Below, piece by piece: positions 9,689 through 21,860 of a stretch of 64,000 nt of DNA. This DNA comes from CAMPKL01 sp963817465 (GTDB lineage: Bacteria; Acidobacteriota; Terriglobia; Bryobacterales; UBA6623), in contig CAWFOP010000022.1 of assembly GCA_963817465.1 (NCBI GenBank), positions 310,001 through 374,000 of the forward strand. The letters run 5' to 3'. Position 1 is the first letter of the stretch. Each line of letters begins with the position of its first letter. The notes beneath the pieces are model-generated. The model did no database searches. It saw only the letters and a program-made list of their open reading frames with translations, and was not told the DNA's origin. A program made the position numbers and the translations under genes.

Positions 9689-10152
9689 CTACACCGCGAT
9701 GCGCGTGACGCGCGCGAAACCCTCTTCGAGCGTCGGCGGCTCGGCGTTCGCGGCCATTTCAGCCATCACCTCTTCCGGCACGCGGCGCTCCCGCAGGCGG
9801 TTTCGTTCGAGACAGACCTCCAGCGGAACGTCGAACCAAAGCGCCTCGGCCTTGCATCCGTAGCTGCGCGCGATTTCGAGATACGGTCGGCGATGGATGC
9901 GGACCAGGTTCGTCGCATCCACGTAGCTGATCTCCCTGCCGATCCGGAGGCGCATCTCGAGCATGAAGCGCAGCGTCTCGAAGACTTCGATGTGAATCGT
10001 TTGATCGTCTTCATCGTCGGCCAGCAGCAGACGCAGCCGGTCGCTCGACAAAGGCGCGACGCCTTGCTCGTGAAACCAGGTCGACTTGCCGGCGCCGGGC
10101 AGGCCGACAGCGACGACGATCTTTTGGGCCGCGATCACCGTCCGCCGCCCAA

Positions 10153-10156
<4 letters not shown>
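9689..10156 (-). CDS. P-loop kinase-like ATP-binding protein
   Basis: A 155-residue protein with Walker A GLPGAGKST at residues 18-26 directly after the first strand (KIVVAV), then SSDRLR and VDATN, a pattern of the polynucleotide-kinase/zeta-toxin-like AAA_33 family that phosphorylates small molecules or nucleic acid ends. Arginine-rich ERNRLRERRVPEEV near residue 125 looks like the family lid. The GTG start at 10156 overlaps the TGA stop of the acyl-CoA dehydrogenase gene (GTGA), so it is translationally coupled to beta-oxidation genes. The substrate is unknown. Confidence 0.8.
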
Positions 10157-11928
<1,772 letters not shown>

Positions 11929-11930
11929 CT

Positions 11931-13109
11931 TTAGCTCAGCCTCTCGAAGATTCCCGCCGCGCCTTGGCCCCCGCCGATGCACATGGTGACCATGCCGTAG
12001 CGTGCGCCGCGCCGCCGCATCTCTTGCAAGCACGTCGCCGTCAGCTTGGCTCCGGTCGCCCCCAGGGGATGCCCCAGCGCGACCGCCCCGCCGTTGGGAT
12101 TGACGATGTCCGGGTTGAGGCCGGCCTTGCGAATCACGGCGAGCGCCTGCGCGGCGAAGGCCTCGTTGAGCTCGATCACCTCGATGTCATCGAGCTTCAG
12201 GCCCGCGAGCGCCAACGCCTTCGGAATCGCCACAACCGGGCCGATGCCCATGATCTCAGGCGGCACGCCGGCGCTGGCGAAGCTGACGAAGCGGGCCATC
12301 GGCTCCAAGCCCAGCTCCTTGGCTTTCGCCGCTGACATCACCAGGGCGGCCGCCGCTCCATCGCTCGTTTGAGAGGAGTTTCCCGCCGTGACCCTGCCCT
12401 GTGCATGGAAGACGGGCCGTAACGCCCCCAAGGCTTCAAGCGACGTCTCGCGGCGGATCCCTTCGTCTTTGTCGAAGCGAATCCGGTCGACTCGGGGACT
12501 ACCGTTCGAAGCCGTGACGAATTCGACGTCCAGCGGCACGAGCTCGGCGTCGAACTTGCCGCCGTCCTGCGCGGCGGCGGCCTTCTGATGGCTCCCCAAC
12601 GCGAACGCATCGGCGTCCTCGCGGGAGATGTCGTACTTCTTCGAAACATTCTCCGCCGTCAGCCCCATGTTGATGTAGATCTCCGGCAGATTGTCGATCA
12701 GCCAGGGGTTTGGCGCCATCTTGTGCCCTGCGCCCGGAATAAGGCTCATCGACTCGGTTCCGCCGGCCAAGATGATCTGCGCGCCGCCGCCCCGAATGCG
12801 TTCGGCCGCCGTGGCGATCGTTTGCAAGCCTGATGAACAAAATCGGTTGATCGTCATCGCGCTGATCGAGTCGGGCAGTCCGGCGCGCATCGCAGTGATG
12901 CGTGCGACGTTCCAGCCTTGCTCGGCCTCGGGCATGGCGCAACCGAGGATAACGTCGTCGATCTCCGCGGGATCGACCTCAGGCGTGCGCTCCAGCAGCG
13001 TCTTGAACACTGCGGCGGCCATGTCGTCGGGTCGCGTGGCGCGAAGAGTGCCGCGCGGGGCTTTGCCGACGGGCGTTCGAAGGGCGTTAACAATTACGGC
13101 GTCTTGCAT
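11931..13109 (-). CDS. Acetyl-CoA acyltransferase (thiolase)
   Basis: A 392-residue thiolase of the FadA kind that cleaves 3-ketoacyl-CoA with CoA to finish each beta-oxidation cycle. The nucleophile Cys91 is in NRFCSSG, His347 in GHPLGATGAK, and the base Cys377 in CIGGGQGAA. NEAFAAQ, the other active-site loop, is present. It is the first gene of a minus-strand unit with the long acyl-CoA dehydrogenase, a pairing seen in many fad operons, although no hydratase/dehydrogenase (FadB/FadJ) partner is within the window. Confidence 0.95.
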   Translation of the reverse strand: MQDAVIVNALRTPVGKAPRGTLRATRPDDMAAAVFKTLLERTPEVDPAEIDDVILGCAMPEAEQGWNVARITAMRAGLPDSISAMTINRFCSSGLQTIATAAERIRGGGAQIILAGGTESMSLIPGAGHKMAPNPWLIDNLPEIYINMGLTAENVSKKYDISREDADAFALGSHQKAAAAQDGGKFDAELVPLDVEFVTASNGSPRVDRIRFDKDEGIRRETSLEALGALRPVFHAQGRVTAGNSSQTSDGAAAALVMSAAKAKELGLEPMARFVSFASAGVPPEIMGIGPVVAIPKALALAGLKLDDIEVIELNEAFAAQALAVIRKAGLNPDIVNPNGGAVALGHPLGATGAKLTATCLQEMRRRGARYGMVTMCIGGGQGAAGIFERLS

Positions 13110-13180
13110 GGGCTACGGGCGCCGACGGGGCGCCGGCCGTATTTTAGCGTCTTGCCGACGCCGCGCGACGACTAGGGGAA

Positions 13181-13573
13181 CTACGGCCGGGAGACGCGAA
13201 GCCCAAATCGCCTTTGCTCGGGATGCACGGCCAGGTAGGCGAAAAGCTTGGGATCTTTCACAACGTAGTGAGCGCCGGCCTCGTGCGTGGCGGCTTCGGT
13301 GAGCGGATCATAGCGGCCGTCGCATACGACGAACCGCGCGCGGGATCCCAGACGACTGAACGCTGACCGCAGATCGCGCCAGTCGCCGTCCGGCAATTGC
13401 GGCGTCGTCGCCACGAGCGAAACCAAGGGGCAGCCGGCGACGACCTCGAGAGCCTCCGCGCAAGAACCCGCCTCGAATTCAACGCGCGCGGACCCGCTGA
13501 AACCGCTAGGCTGCACGCTGCCGCGTCCGACCAAAACGATCGAACTTGTCTTGCTGTGAGTGTCCTCCTGCAT
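13181..13573 (-). CDS. Small protein of unknown function, receiver-like
   Basis: A 130-residue protein with a clear start (ATG 13573, GGGAG 7 bases upstream). The alternation of hydrophobic strands and helices (SIVLVGRG, EFEAGSCAEALEVV, LVSLVATTPQLP, ARFVVCDG, AGAHYVVKDPKLF) resembles the five-strand receiver fold. It lacks the acidic pair and the phosphorylated aspartate of true response regulators: the third strand reads LVSLVATTP where an Asp is expected. The C-terminal VVKDP could stand for the usual K-P. I do not assign a function. The gene lies between the thiolase gene and the divergent rhodanese gene. Confidence 0.6.
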   Translation of the reverse strand: MQEDTHSKTSSIVLVGRGSVQPSGFSGSARVEFEAGSCAEALEVVAGCPLVSLVATTPQLPDGDWRDLRSAFSRLGSRARFVVCDGRYDPLTEAATHEAGAHYVVKDPKLFAYLAVHPEQRRFGLRVSRP

Positions 13574-13739
13574 TCGCTTGCTCCCACCCTACGGTTGTGC
13601 AAGACCCGTTCCATCTCTTTAAAGGCCATAAGAATCAATTAGATAGATGCCGTCAAGCGGTCTTGTGCCGGCGCACATCGAGAAAACTCTACCGCGCTTC
13701 GGAAAACTTTTCAGATGCGCCGCCGCAGCAGCACCACGT

Positions 13740-13745
13740 TAGAAT
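13740..13745 (+). promoter_or_regulatory. -10-like box (TAGAAT), leaderless geometry
   Basis: TAGAAT ends 7 bases before the ATG at 13753. There is no room for a normal leader, and only a GGG touches the start codon. Confidence 0.45.
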
Positions 13746-13752
13746 CGTCGGG

Positions 13753-14127
13753 ATGCAGCACTCGGAAAGGTTCCTCGCCATCGTCAATGACGCCAAAAGC
13801 AGGATTCGCGAGATGACGGTGGAGGACGTCCGCCAGGTCCAGGAGAAGGGCGAGTCGCTGACCCTCGTGGACGTGCGCGAAGACCGCGAATGGAATGTCG
13901 CGCACGTGGCCGGTGCGATCCACCTGGGCAAAGGGGTTATCGAGCGCGACATCGAACAGGCGGTCCCCGACACTGCGACGAAAATCGTCCTGTATTGCGG
14001 CGGCGGCTACCGCTCCGCGCTGGCCGCCGACGCCCTACGACAGATGGGCTACGAGGACGTCTACTCGCTCGCGGGCGGCTGGCGCGCCTGGAATGACGCC
14101 GAGATGCCGGTCGAAGACGGCCAATAG
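13753..14127 (+). CDS. Rhodanese-like sulfurtransferase
   Basis: A 124-residue single-domain rhodanese. The substrate-side motif LVDVREDREW (residues 38-47) and the active-site loop with Cys82 in YCGGGYRS are intact, as is the C-terminal GGWRAW block. Such proteins pass persulfide sulfur to thiols or cyanide in the cytosol. The frame is open upstream to 13546, but that part is not protein-like and the ATG at 13753 has a well-placed -10 box. The gene ends one base before the stop of the opposing RNase D gene. Confidence 0.9.
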   Translation: MQHSERFLAIVNDAKSRIREMTVEDVRQVQEKGESLTLVDVREDREWNVAHVAGAIHLGKGVIERDIEQAVPDTATKIVLYCGGGYRSALAADALRQMGYEDVYSLAGGWRAWNDAEMPVEDGQ

Positions 14128-14128
14128 G

Positions 14129-15367
14129 CTAGACGTCAAACAGCTTCGCCGAGCCCTTGGCGAGCTTGATGGCCCGGCGGCCTTGCAGGATGGCCGACAG
14201 CTCGTCGCCGAACAGCTCGAGCGCTCCCGGGCTCAACAGGCCCGAGGCTCGGAGGGCGTCGATCGAATCGAATCGCTCCCGTAACAGCAGCAGCGGCGTG
14301 TCGCTGTCCATCACGAAGCGCAGCGGGACGTCGTTTTCGACGGCGAGAAAATTGAGGAAGCACTTCAGCACGCCGAGCGCCGAGGCCTCAGCACGCGTCG
14401 GTTCAAGCTTGCGAGGGGGATCCGTCAACTGTTCTTCGGGCTTCTCGAGGCCGCGGCTGATCGCCAGCAGGATCTGCGACGCGCCGTAGTCTCGAACGCG
14501 CTGGCCGAGTCCGCGGAAGTGGGCCAGGTCGGCGTCGCTGCGCGGCTTGGCGCGGGTCAGTTGCAGCAGTGACTGGTCGTCGGCCAGCCAGCGGCGCGGG
14601 ATGTTGACGCGGCGGACGCGCTTCTCGCGCCAATGGGCGAGCTCGATCAGCACGGCGTAATCGCGGGAGGACAGCCGCGAATTCGCCGCCAGCTTCGTCG
14701 CCACCGCCTCGCCGTTGGATTCAAATCGTTCCGGCCGCGCCATCTCGGCGCTCACTTCCAGCGCCCAGGCCTTGCGTCCGCGGCGCTCCAGGTCCGCCAG
14801 CAACAGCTCCCCCAACTTAACAAGGTTGCGAACGTCCTCGGCGGCGTACTCGGCCATCGCCTCGGGCAGCGGCCGCTTGAGCCAATTCGTGCGCGTGTGC
14901 CCTTTCGGCAAGTCGACTTTTAACGTCTTGCGGAGCAAGGGCGCCAAGCCGATCTGGTCGCCGCGGCCGCTGAGCGCCGCGCCGATCGAGGTGTCGAACA
15001 GCGGAGCGGCGAGGATCCCGTATTCGTGATGCAGGCACTCTTGGTCTTGCTCGGCCGAGTGGGCGACCTTGAGAATCTTCGGATTCGTGAAGACGTCGAG
15101 CAGCGGCTGCAGGCCCTCCCGGTCGATCCCGAGCGGATCGATCAGCCAGACGCTTTCTCGGTCGGCGACCTGCAGCAGTCCGAGTTGGGGATAGAAGGTC
15201 TTCTCGCGCAGGAACTCGGTGTCGAAAGCGATGATCGACCGTTGTGCAAGCGCGGCGGCGACTTCGGCGACGCGGGCGGAATCGGCGATGATCTCAGAGG
15301 TCGGCGCTGGCGAAGAGGAGTCGTTTGGGCGGCTCTTGCGGCGTCGAGAACGTTCTCGGGACGACAT
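14129..15367 (-). CDS. rnd: Ribonuclease D
   Basis: A 412-residue 3'-to-5' exoribonuclease for trimming tRNA and other small RNAs. It has the DEDDy residues: D49 and E51 in AFDTEF, D108 in HSAEQD, and Tyr174/Asp178 in EYAAEDV. Downstream regions at about 210-285 and 325-395 look like the two HRDC domains of RNase D. The first 20 residues are basic and low in complexity (RERSRRRKSR). It converges on the rhodanese gene with a one-base gap and no obvious shared terminator. Confidence 0.92.
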   Translation of the reverse strand: MSSRERSRRRKSRPNDSSSPAPTSEIIADSARVAEVAAALAQRSIIAFDTEFLREKTFYPQLGLLQVADRESVWLIDPLGIDREGLQPLLDVFTNPKILKVAHSAEQDQECLHHEYGILAAPLFDTSIGAALSGRGDQIGLAPLLRKTLKVDLPKGHTRTNWLKRPLPEAMAEYAAEDVRNLVKLGELLLADLERRGRKAWALEVSAEMARPERFESNGEAVATKLAANSRLSSRDYAVLIELAHWREKRVRRVNIPRRWLADDQSLLQLTRAKPRSDADLAHFRGLGQRVRDYGASQILLAISRGLEKPEEQLTDPPRKLEPTRAEASALGVLKCFLNFLAVENDVPLRFVMDSDTPLLLLRERFDSIDALRASGLLSPGALELFGDELSAILQGRRAIKLAKGSAKLFDV

Positions 15368-15374
15368 TCACTAA

Positions 15375-15380
15375 ACCGTA
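15375..15380 (-). promoter_or_regulatory. -10-like box (TACGGT), leaderless geometry
   Basis: On the minus strand TACGGT ends 7 bases before the ATG at 15367, and no ribosome-binding site is visible. Confidence 0.4.
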
Positions 15381-15435
15381 GAGCCTAGCAAAAACAGGGC
15401 TTTTACGTCGGGTCCCGAATTTCGTTCAGCGCCGA

Positions 15436-16734
15436 TTAGCGCGGGTCGACCTCGACGTCCGAGCGGATTTCGTGGAAGTAGCGGCCGGTCATCTCCCCGA
15501 GCCAAGGCCAGGTATAACGTCGGTTCAGATCGACGACGGCCTCGGCGATTGAACCGTCCTCCGGGGCTTTCGACAGGATCTCGCCCATGGGGTCCATCAC
15601 GTAGGTGGGATGGTCGTAACCGGAAGCGACCAAGAAGACGTGATTTTCGATCGCGCGCGCCGCCGCCAGAGTTTCGTTCCCGCCCCAAATCGGCATCAGA
15701 ATCATCTCCGCACCGCGCAAAGCCAACGCCCGCGCCGGGTCGGCGTATTGCACGTCCCAGCAGATCATCAAGCCCACCTTGCCGAAATCCGTGGCGAAGA
15801 CGGGGTAATCGCTCCCGGGCGTGATGCCGCCCTCGAACTCCTCGCGCGGCAGATAGACCTTGCGGTACTTGCCGACCAGCGCACCCGTCCGATCGAGCAA
15901 AACCGCAACGTTGTAGACCGCCGCTCCCTCGCGCTCGTAGATCCCAGCCGCGATGTAAGCGCGCTTTGCGCGGGCCAATTCGCCGAGCCGCCGGGTCGTG
16001 GGTCCGGGAACCGATTCGGCGACAGCGGCGTAAGTGCGGCCGGTTCCCACGACCGTGATCCCCTCCGGCAACACGATCAGGTCGGCGTCCAAGGGAACTT
16101 CTTTTTCGATCAGCGCGGCGAAGCGCTCGACGCTGGCCTCCGGCGAGCCGGTATTGCGGGGTCTCAAGTTGACCGAGACGATATTCACGCGGCGCGCCGC
16201 CGGCGGGTCGATCTTCTCGAAACGCACGTCGTCCCACCACACGCGTCCTTGTGCGGAATTCGCCAAGAAAAGCTCGAGCACGGCTTGGCCCGCGCCCTCC
16301 GGGGCGGGCGCCTCGGCGATCACTTCGACCCACTCTCCATCGGAGCGGCCGGGCCTGGCGTAGTCCGGCTCACCGGCCTTTATGCCGGCGGCCGTCAGCC
16401 AGCCGAGCCGCGCCGCCGTCTGCATGGGCGGCCGAGCCATGCCGGCGGTGCGCCGCCAGGCGGTGAAGCGGTACCAAGCGCCGGGCTCGATCCGGCCCAC
16501 AGCCCGTTGCCAACCGCCGTACACGGCGGTGTCGCCGTTGCCAGTCAACCTCAGGGCGTCCGGAGCGGTGCGGTAGCACGCCGCGTCGACCTCGCCCGCC
16601 GGCGCGATCTCAGCCCGAGGGCTCCAGATCTTCCATTCCGAGAGCGCGTTGTCGAGCGGGAAGCTTGTCGGAGGCGCCGCGAGCGCGGCCAGGGCGGCTA
16701 ACGACAGCGGCAGCAGGCGAAGAAATGTGCGCAT
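15436..16734 (-). CDS. Exported carbon-nitrogen hydrolase (nitrilase superfamily)
   Basis: A 432-residue protein with a signal peptide (about 1-20), an N-terminal beta-sandwich-like region (about 25-178, with carbohydrate-binding-module character, GAWYRFTAWRR) and a nitrilase domain with the Glu-Lys-Cys triad: E224 in LPEG, K292 in KYRKVYLP and C325 in ICWDV. It would hydrolyse amide or related C-N bonds outside the cytoplasm. An export signal plus carbohydrate-binding-like module is unusual for this family and common in Acidobacteria and Planctomycetes. The ATG at 16734 begins the signal peptide and has a TATACT box 7 bases upstream. Confidence 0.85.
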   Translation of the reverse strand: MRTFLRLLPLSLAALAALAAPPTSFPLDNALSEWKIWSPRAEIAPAGEVDAACYRTAPDALRLTGNGDTAVYGGWQRAVGRIEPGAWYRFTAWRRTAGMARPPMQTAARLGWLTAAGIKAGEPDYARPGRSDGEWVEVIAEAPAPEGAGQAVLELFLANSAQGRVWWDDVRFEKIDPPAARRVNIVSVNLRPRNTGSPEASVERFAALIEKEVPLDADLIVLPEGITVVGTGRTYAAVAESVPGPTTRRLGELARAKRAYIAAGIYEREGAAVYNVAVLLDRTGALVGKYRKVYLPREEFEGGITPGSDYPVFATDFGKVGLMICWDVQYADPARALALRGAEMILMPIWGGNETLAAARAIENHVFLVASGYDHPTYVMDPMGEILSKAPEDGSIAEAVVDLNRRYTWPWLGEMTGRYFHEIRSDVEVDPR

Positions 16735-16741
16735 CGCGATG

Positions 16742-16747
16742 AGTATA
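16742..16747 (-). promoter_or_regulatory. -10 box (TATACT), leaderless geometry
   Basis: On the minus strand TATACT, close to the sigma-70 consensus, ends 7 bases before the ATG at 16734. It is back to back with the -10-like box of the divergent regulator gene. Confidence 0.5.
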
Positions 16748-16771
16748 AGGCTCTTGGCGCGGTTCCCCGCA

Positions 16772-16777
16772 TAAAAT
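16772..16777 (+). promoter_or_regulatory. -10-like box (TAAAAT), leaderless geometry
   Basis: TAAAAT ends 7 bases before the ATG at 16785. There is no Shine-Dalgarno in between. Confidence 0.45.
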
Positions 16778-16784
16778 AGAGCCG

Positions 16785-18212
<1,428 letters not shown>

Positions 18213-18238
18213 CGGCGCGACACGCCGTGCCTGGATAA

Positions 18239-20164
18239 ATGTCCCTAAAAACGCGGCTCGTGGCTTCGATAGTCGCCCTTGTGGCGGCGACGGTGGTCGT
18301 GCTTTCGGCGCTCTACCTGCGAGCCATCGTCGAGCACAGCTTCGAAAGCGCCAACATCGTCGCGCAGTTCAACGCTCAGCAGGTCGAGAGCTTCCTGCGA
18401 AACCGCGTACAAAGCAAGGTCGAGGCCATGGACCCTCCGCCCGCTACCCTCGACGAATGGGCGGAAGCTTTTCAGACGACGGTCGCCGCCGATCCGGAAC
18501 TCAGCGGCCTGCTCGAAAGTCTCGTCACGGGGTCGTCGGCGATCATCGAGGGGCTCGTAACGGGCCCGAACGAAAGGATTCTCGCGGCGTCGATTCGCAC
18601 CAAGAGCGGTCAGCGACACGCCGCCCTGCCGCCCTTCTCCGATTTTCTCGAGCAGGGGCTGTTCGCGCGGGTCGGCGAAATCCTGTCGAGCAATCAGGAC
18701 TACGAAATCGTTCGCCAGTTGGGCGTGAACGATCGCGAAATCTTCTCGATCCGCATGATCGTCTCGCTGGTGCTGTTGCGCCAGCAGGTCGTTGAGCCGC
18801 TGCGCAATCTCGCGTGGGTCTCGATTCTGGCGCTGCTCTCGTCAATCGTCGCCGCCGTGGTCGTCTCGCACGTCGCCGTCAGGCCCTTCGAGCAGATCGC
18901 CGAGCAAATCGACCGCATCGCGAGCGGCGAATTGTACGACCGGGATGCGGCCGGCGCGCGCCAAGCCAAAGAAGTCGCCGCCGTCGAGTCTAAGCTGCAG
19001 CTGTTAGGCAAGCAGTTTCACGGCGCGCAGGCCGATGCCCAGGAGCTCCGCAGCAATATCGACCAACTTTTGACCCGCCTCGAGGACGCGGTGCTGATGT
19101 TCGGGCCCGACGAACGCCTCGTCATGGCCGGCGGCGCGGCCGAGCGCCTGATCGGCGGCGGGCGCTGGGAAATGATGGGCAAGCCGCTCGAACAGGTGTT
19201 TCCCGACAACTCCGAGCTCGGCGCCTTCGTACAGAGCGCGGTGCGGCTGCGGCGAAACGCCAAGGATCGGCCCCTGATGTACCGCATCGGAGACGACGGC
19301 CGGCCTCAAACGGTATTGGTCTCGATCGAGGTCGTCGAAGACTTTCCCAGCCGCGAAATCGTCGGCGTTCTCGTGACGCTGCGCGAAGCCGAGCCCCGCA
19401 AGCAAATCGAGTCGCAGCTCGACGTCTCCACGCGGCTGGCTGCCATCAGCCGGCTGACCAGCGGCGCGGCGCACGAAATCAAGAATCCGCTCAACTCAAT
19501 CGCATTACACTTGGAGGTGTTGCGCTCCAAGCTAAGCCTCATGGATGTGGGCGCCGAGGAGATCGAGGTGATCACGCGCGAAATCGACCGCCTCGACCGT
19601 GTCGTGAAGTCGTTCCTCGACTTCACGCGGCCGATCGAATTGAACCTCGAGGATTTCGAGTTGGGCCCCTTGCTCGAGGAGTTGGCCAAACTCGTCGAAC
19701 CCGACGCTCGCGGTCAGGGGATCACGACGCATGTAGCCGTTCCGGAGGAGGAATCGGCTTGCATCCGGGGCGACCGCGATCTTCTCAAGCAAGCCTTGCT
19801 CAACGTTGTCGTCAACGCGGTCCAAGCGATGCCCGGCGGAGGCGCGTTGGACCTAGCTCTCGAACGCTCGGGGGACGACTGGATGGTCCGCGTACGCGAT
19901 ACCGGCGACGGCATTCCGCCTGAGCTGAAGGACAAGATTTTCCAGCTCTATTTCACGACGAAGAAGGGACGCGGGTCCGGCATCGGTTTGGCGATGAGCT
20001 TCCAGGGCGTCCAGATGCACGGGGGGACGATCGATTTCACGAGCCAGGTCGGGCAAGGCTCGGAGTTTCGGATCGTGCTTCCGGAAGTTTCGCGGTCCGC
20101 GGCGCACCCGATCGACGGCCTGCCTGGGACCGTCGGCGCCGGCGCGGCGAGGGGCCCGAGGTGA
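18239..20164 (+). CDS. Membrane sensor histidine kinase
   Basis: A 641-residue kinase with two membrane segments (about 7-27 and 190-212) around a 160-residue extracytoplasmic sensor, a HAMP-like linker (VRPFEQIAEQIDRIASGE), a PAS domain (about 275-385), the phospho-acceptor His412 in HEIKNPLNS, and a HATPase with N box NVVVNAVQAM, G1 DTGDGI, F box FQLYFTTK and G2 GSGIGL. It follows the sigma-54 regulator gene after 26 bases and is almost certainly its partner. The C-terminal 30 residues are low in complexity. The signal is unknown. Confidence 0.93.
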   Translation: MSLKTRLVASIVALVAATVVVLSALYLRAIVEHSFESANIVAQFNAQQVESFLRNRVQSKVEAMDPPPATLDEWAEAFQTTVAADPELSGLLESLVTGSSAIIEGLVTGPNERILAASIRTKSGQRHAALPPFSDFLEQGLFARVGEILSSNQDYEIVRQLGVNDREIFSIRMIVSLVLLRQQVVEPLRNLAWVSILALLSSIVAAVVVSHVAVRPFEQIAEQIDRIASGELYDRDAAGARQAKEVAAVESKLQLLGKQFHGAQADAQELRSNIDQLLTRLEDAVLMFGPDERLVMAGGAAERLIGGGRWEMMGKPLEQVFPDNSELGAFVQSAVRLRRNAKDRPLMYRIGDDGRPQTVLVSIEVVEDFPSREIVGVLVTLREAEPRKQIESQLDVSTRLAAISRLTSGAAHEIKNPLNSIALHLEVLRSKLSLMDVGAEEIEVITREIDRLDRVVKSFLDFTRPIELNLEDFELGPLLEELAKLVEPDARGQGITTHVAVPEEESACIRGDRDLLKQALLNVVVNAVQAMPGGGALDLALERSGDDWMVRVRDTGDGIPPELKDKIFQLYFTTKKGRGSGIGLAMSFQGVQMHGGTIDFTSQVGQGSEFRIVLPEVSRSAAHPIDGLPGTVGAGAARGPR

Positions 20165-20168
20165 CCGA

Positions 20169-20804
20169 GTGAGAATCGCCGATCTGCGATCCGCATCGCG
20201 ATTCGCCACTGTCGCGGCGGCGATGCTGCTCATGACGGCGGGTTGCGCGTCTAAGGAGGCGAAAAGCACGGCCCCGCCGGTCGTTCAGCCTCCGCTCGCA
20301 TCCGCGCCCGCCGCCCCGCCTCCGCCGCGAGACGTCTCCGAGCCGCAGACCAGAGCTTCTCTGCCGCCCGAGCAGCCGATTCCGGAAGGCGCCGCGCCAG
20401 AGCCAGGGCCGCCTCTGCCGCCCCTGCCGGAGCGCGCCCCACGTTCCGAGCCTAGCCGGGGAAGCGTTCAAGCGCCGCCGCAGCCTCTGCCTCGGCCGAC
20501 TCCGCCCCCTACCGAGCCCGAGCGAAATCAAGCTCCCCCGGCGCCGATTCTTTCCGCAATGCTTACGGACGCGCAGAAACGCGAATACAATCGAATAATC
20601 AATAACAACGTAGTGCAGGCGAAGAAGAATCTCGAGGTATTGAGCGGGCGAACCCTGAATGAAGATCAAAAGACCGCCGTCAAGCGAATCCGGGCCTTTC
20701 TGCGGCAAACCGAAGACGCTCAACAAGATGACCTGGCGCTGGCGAGAAGTCTGTCGGAGCGGGCGCGTTTGCTTGCGGATGATCTCGTCAAAAACTCGCC
20801 CTGA
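20169..20804 (+). CDS. Proline-rich lipoprotein
   Basis: A 211-residue protein from a GTG 4 bases after the kinase stop. The signal ends in lipobox MTAGC (Cys26), so it should be lipid-anchored. Residues 35-130 are very rich in Pro and Ala with PPP and EP runs, a likely extended linker through the periplasm or peptidoglycan. The C-terminal 80 residues form a predicted amphipathic helix (LTDAQKREYNRIINNNVV through ERARLLADDLV). I know no family name. The position between a two-component system and pilM suggests an envelope role, possibly as part of the pilus machinery. Confidence 0.7.
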   Translation: MRIADLRSASRFATVAAAMLLMTAGCASKEAKSTAPPVVQPPLASAPAAPPPPRDVSEPQTRASLPPEQPIPEGAAPEPGPPLPPLPERAPRSEPSRGSVQAPPQPLPRPTPPPTEPERNQAPPAPILSAMLTDAQKREYNRIINNNVVQAKKNLEVLSGRTLNEDQKTAVKRIRAFLRQTEDAQQDDLALARSLSERARLLADDLVKNSP

Positions 20805-20834
20805 TTTATCAGGCGAAAGCCTGAGCTAAATCCT

Positions 20835-21860
20835 ATGAATTCACTGTTCAAGAGCGCTGGCCCCGAGCCGCACAAGGAGAACGGCAAGTCGACCGGCTTG
20901 CTAGGCGGGCGGCGTGCGGTAGTCGGAGTCGACGTCGGCGCGACGATGATCAAGGCCGTCGTACTCGAGCGGCGTCATGGCGATGTCGCCCTCAAGCGCG
21001 TCGCTCTCGCGGCTACTCCGCCTTCGGCGGTGACCTCCGGCGTGCTGACCGACAGCATCGGCGTGGCGCGCGCGCTCAAAGCGCTCTGGAACGATTACGG
21101 CATCGCTGAGAATCGGATCGCAGCGGCCGTAGCCGGCGAGCGCGTAATCTGCCGCACCGATGTCGCCGACGAGACGGATCGCGGCGACCTCGACGGTTTC
21201 GTCGAGCACTGCGTCCGCAAGGAGTTGTCCTCCGACGCCGCCGGATGTTGTTGGGGCTATGAGGCGCGTCCGGAGCCCCGCGAAGGGGCGGTCGTCTGGC
21301 TCACGGCCGATGTCGCCGGCGTGCACTGGATGCGCGACACGGCGGGACTAGCGGGCGCCACGCCGGCGCTGATCGAAGGCCAGAGCTCCGCGTTGGTCAA
21401 CGCGTATGTCTTTAACTACGAACCGGGACCAACTGATACGGCCCTGTTGCTGCACCTCGGCGCGCGCTATCTCACGGTTGTCCTGATGATGGGCGGAGCT
21501 CCCCTCATTGGCCGGGATATCGCCCTCAACTCGGACTGGAGAGCGGGCGACGGCGCAGTGTCGACCCGAGCGGCGCAGGCGCTGGAGCGCTCGCGTGCGC
21601 AGCTCGACGATCGCTTGGCCGCGTTCGGGTTGGGTTCGCTCGACTCCGTCTCCCGCGCGTATGTGTCGGGCGGCCCTGCTCGTTCGGCGGATACGACCGA
21701 CGCGCTGCGCGGACTGCTGCCCGGCGGCATCGAAGAGTTCGAGTCGTTTCGCCGGATCAGCTACGTTCAAGCTTCTGAATACGGCCAAGTCGTCCGCGAG
21801 CACGGTCCTGCGCTGGCCATCGCCGCCGGGTTGGCGCTTCAAGGGATTTCCGACCTATGA
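20835..21860 (+). CDS. pilM: Type IV pilus assembly ATPase-fold protein PilM
   Basis: A 341-residue protein of the actin-like PilM family, the cytoplasmic ring that binds the N-terminus of PilN under the inner membrane. The first phosphate loop GVDVGATMIKAV (about 37-48) and a second region LLLHLGARYLTVVLM (about 200-215) match the ASKHA/PilM pattern. The C-terminal GPALAIAAGLALQG helix is typical. It overlaps the next gene by ATGA, so the two are coupled. The next product starts with the PilN peptide that PilM grips, which supports the call. Confidence 0.8.
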   Translation: MNSLFKSAGPEPHKENGKSTGLLGGRRAVVGVDVGATMIKAVVLERRHGDVALKRVALAATPPSAVTSGVLTDSIGVARALKALWNDYGIAENRIAAAVAGERVICRTDVADETDRGDLDGFVEHCVRKELSSDAAGCCWGYEARPEPREGAVVWLTADVAGVHWMRDTAGLAGATPALIEGQSSALVNAYVFNYEPGPTDTALLLHLGARYLTVVLMMGGAPLIGRDIALNSDWRAGDGAVSTRAAQALERSRAQLDDRLAAFGLGSLDSVSRAYVSGGPARSADTTDALRGLLPGGIEEFESFRRISYVQASEYGQVVREHGPALAIAAGLALQGISDL

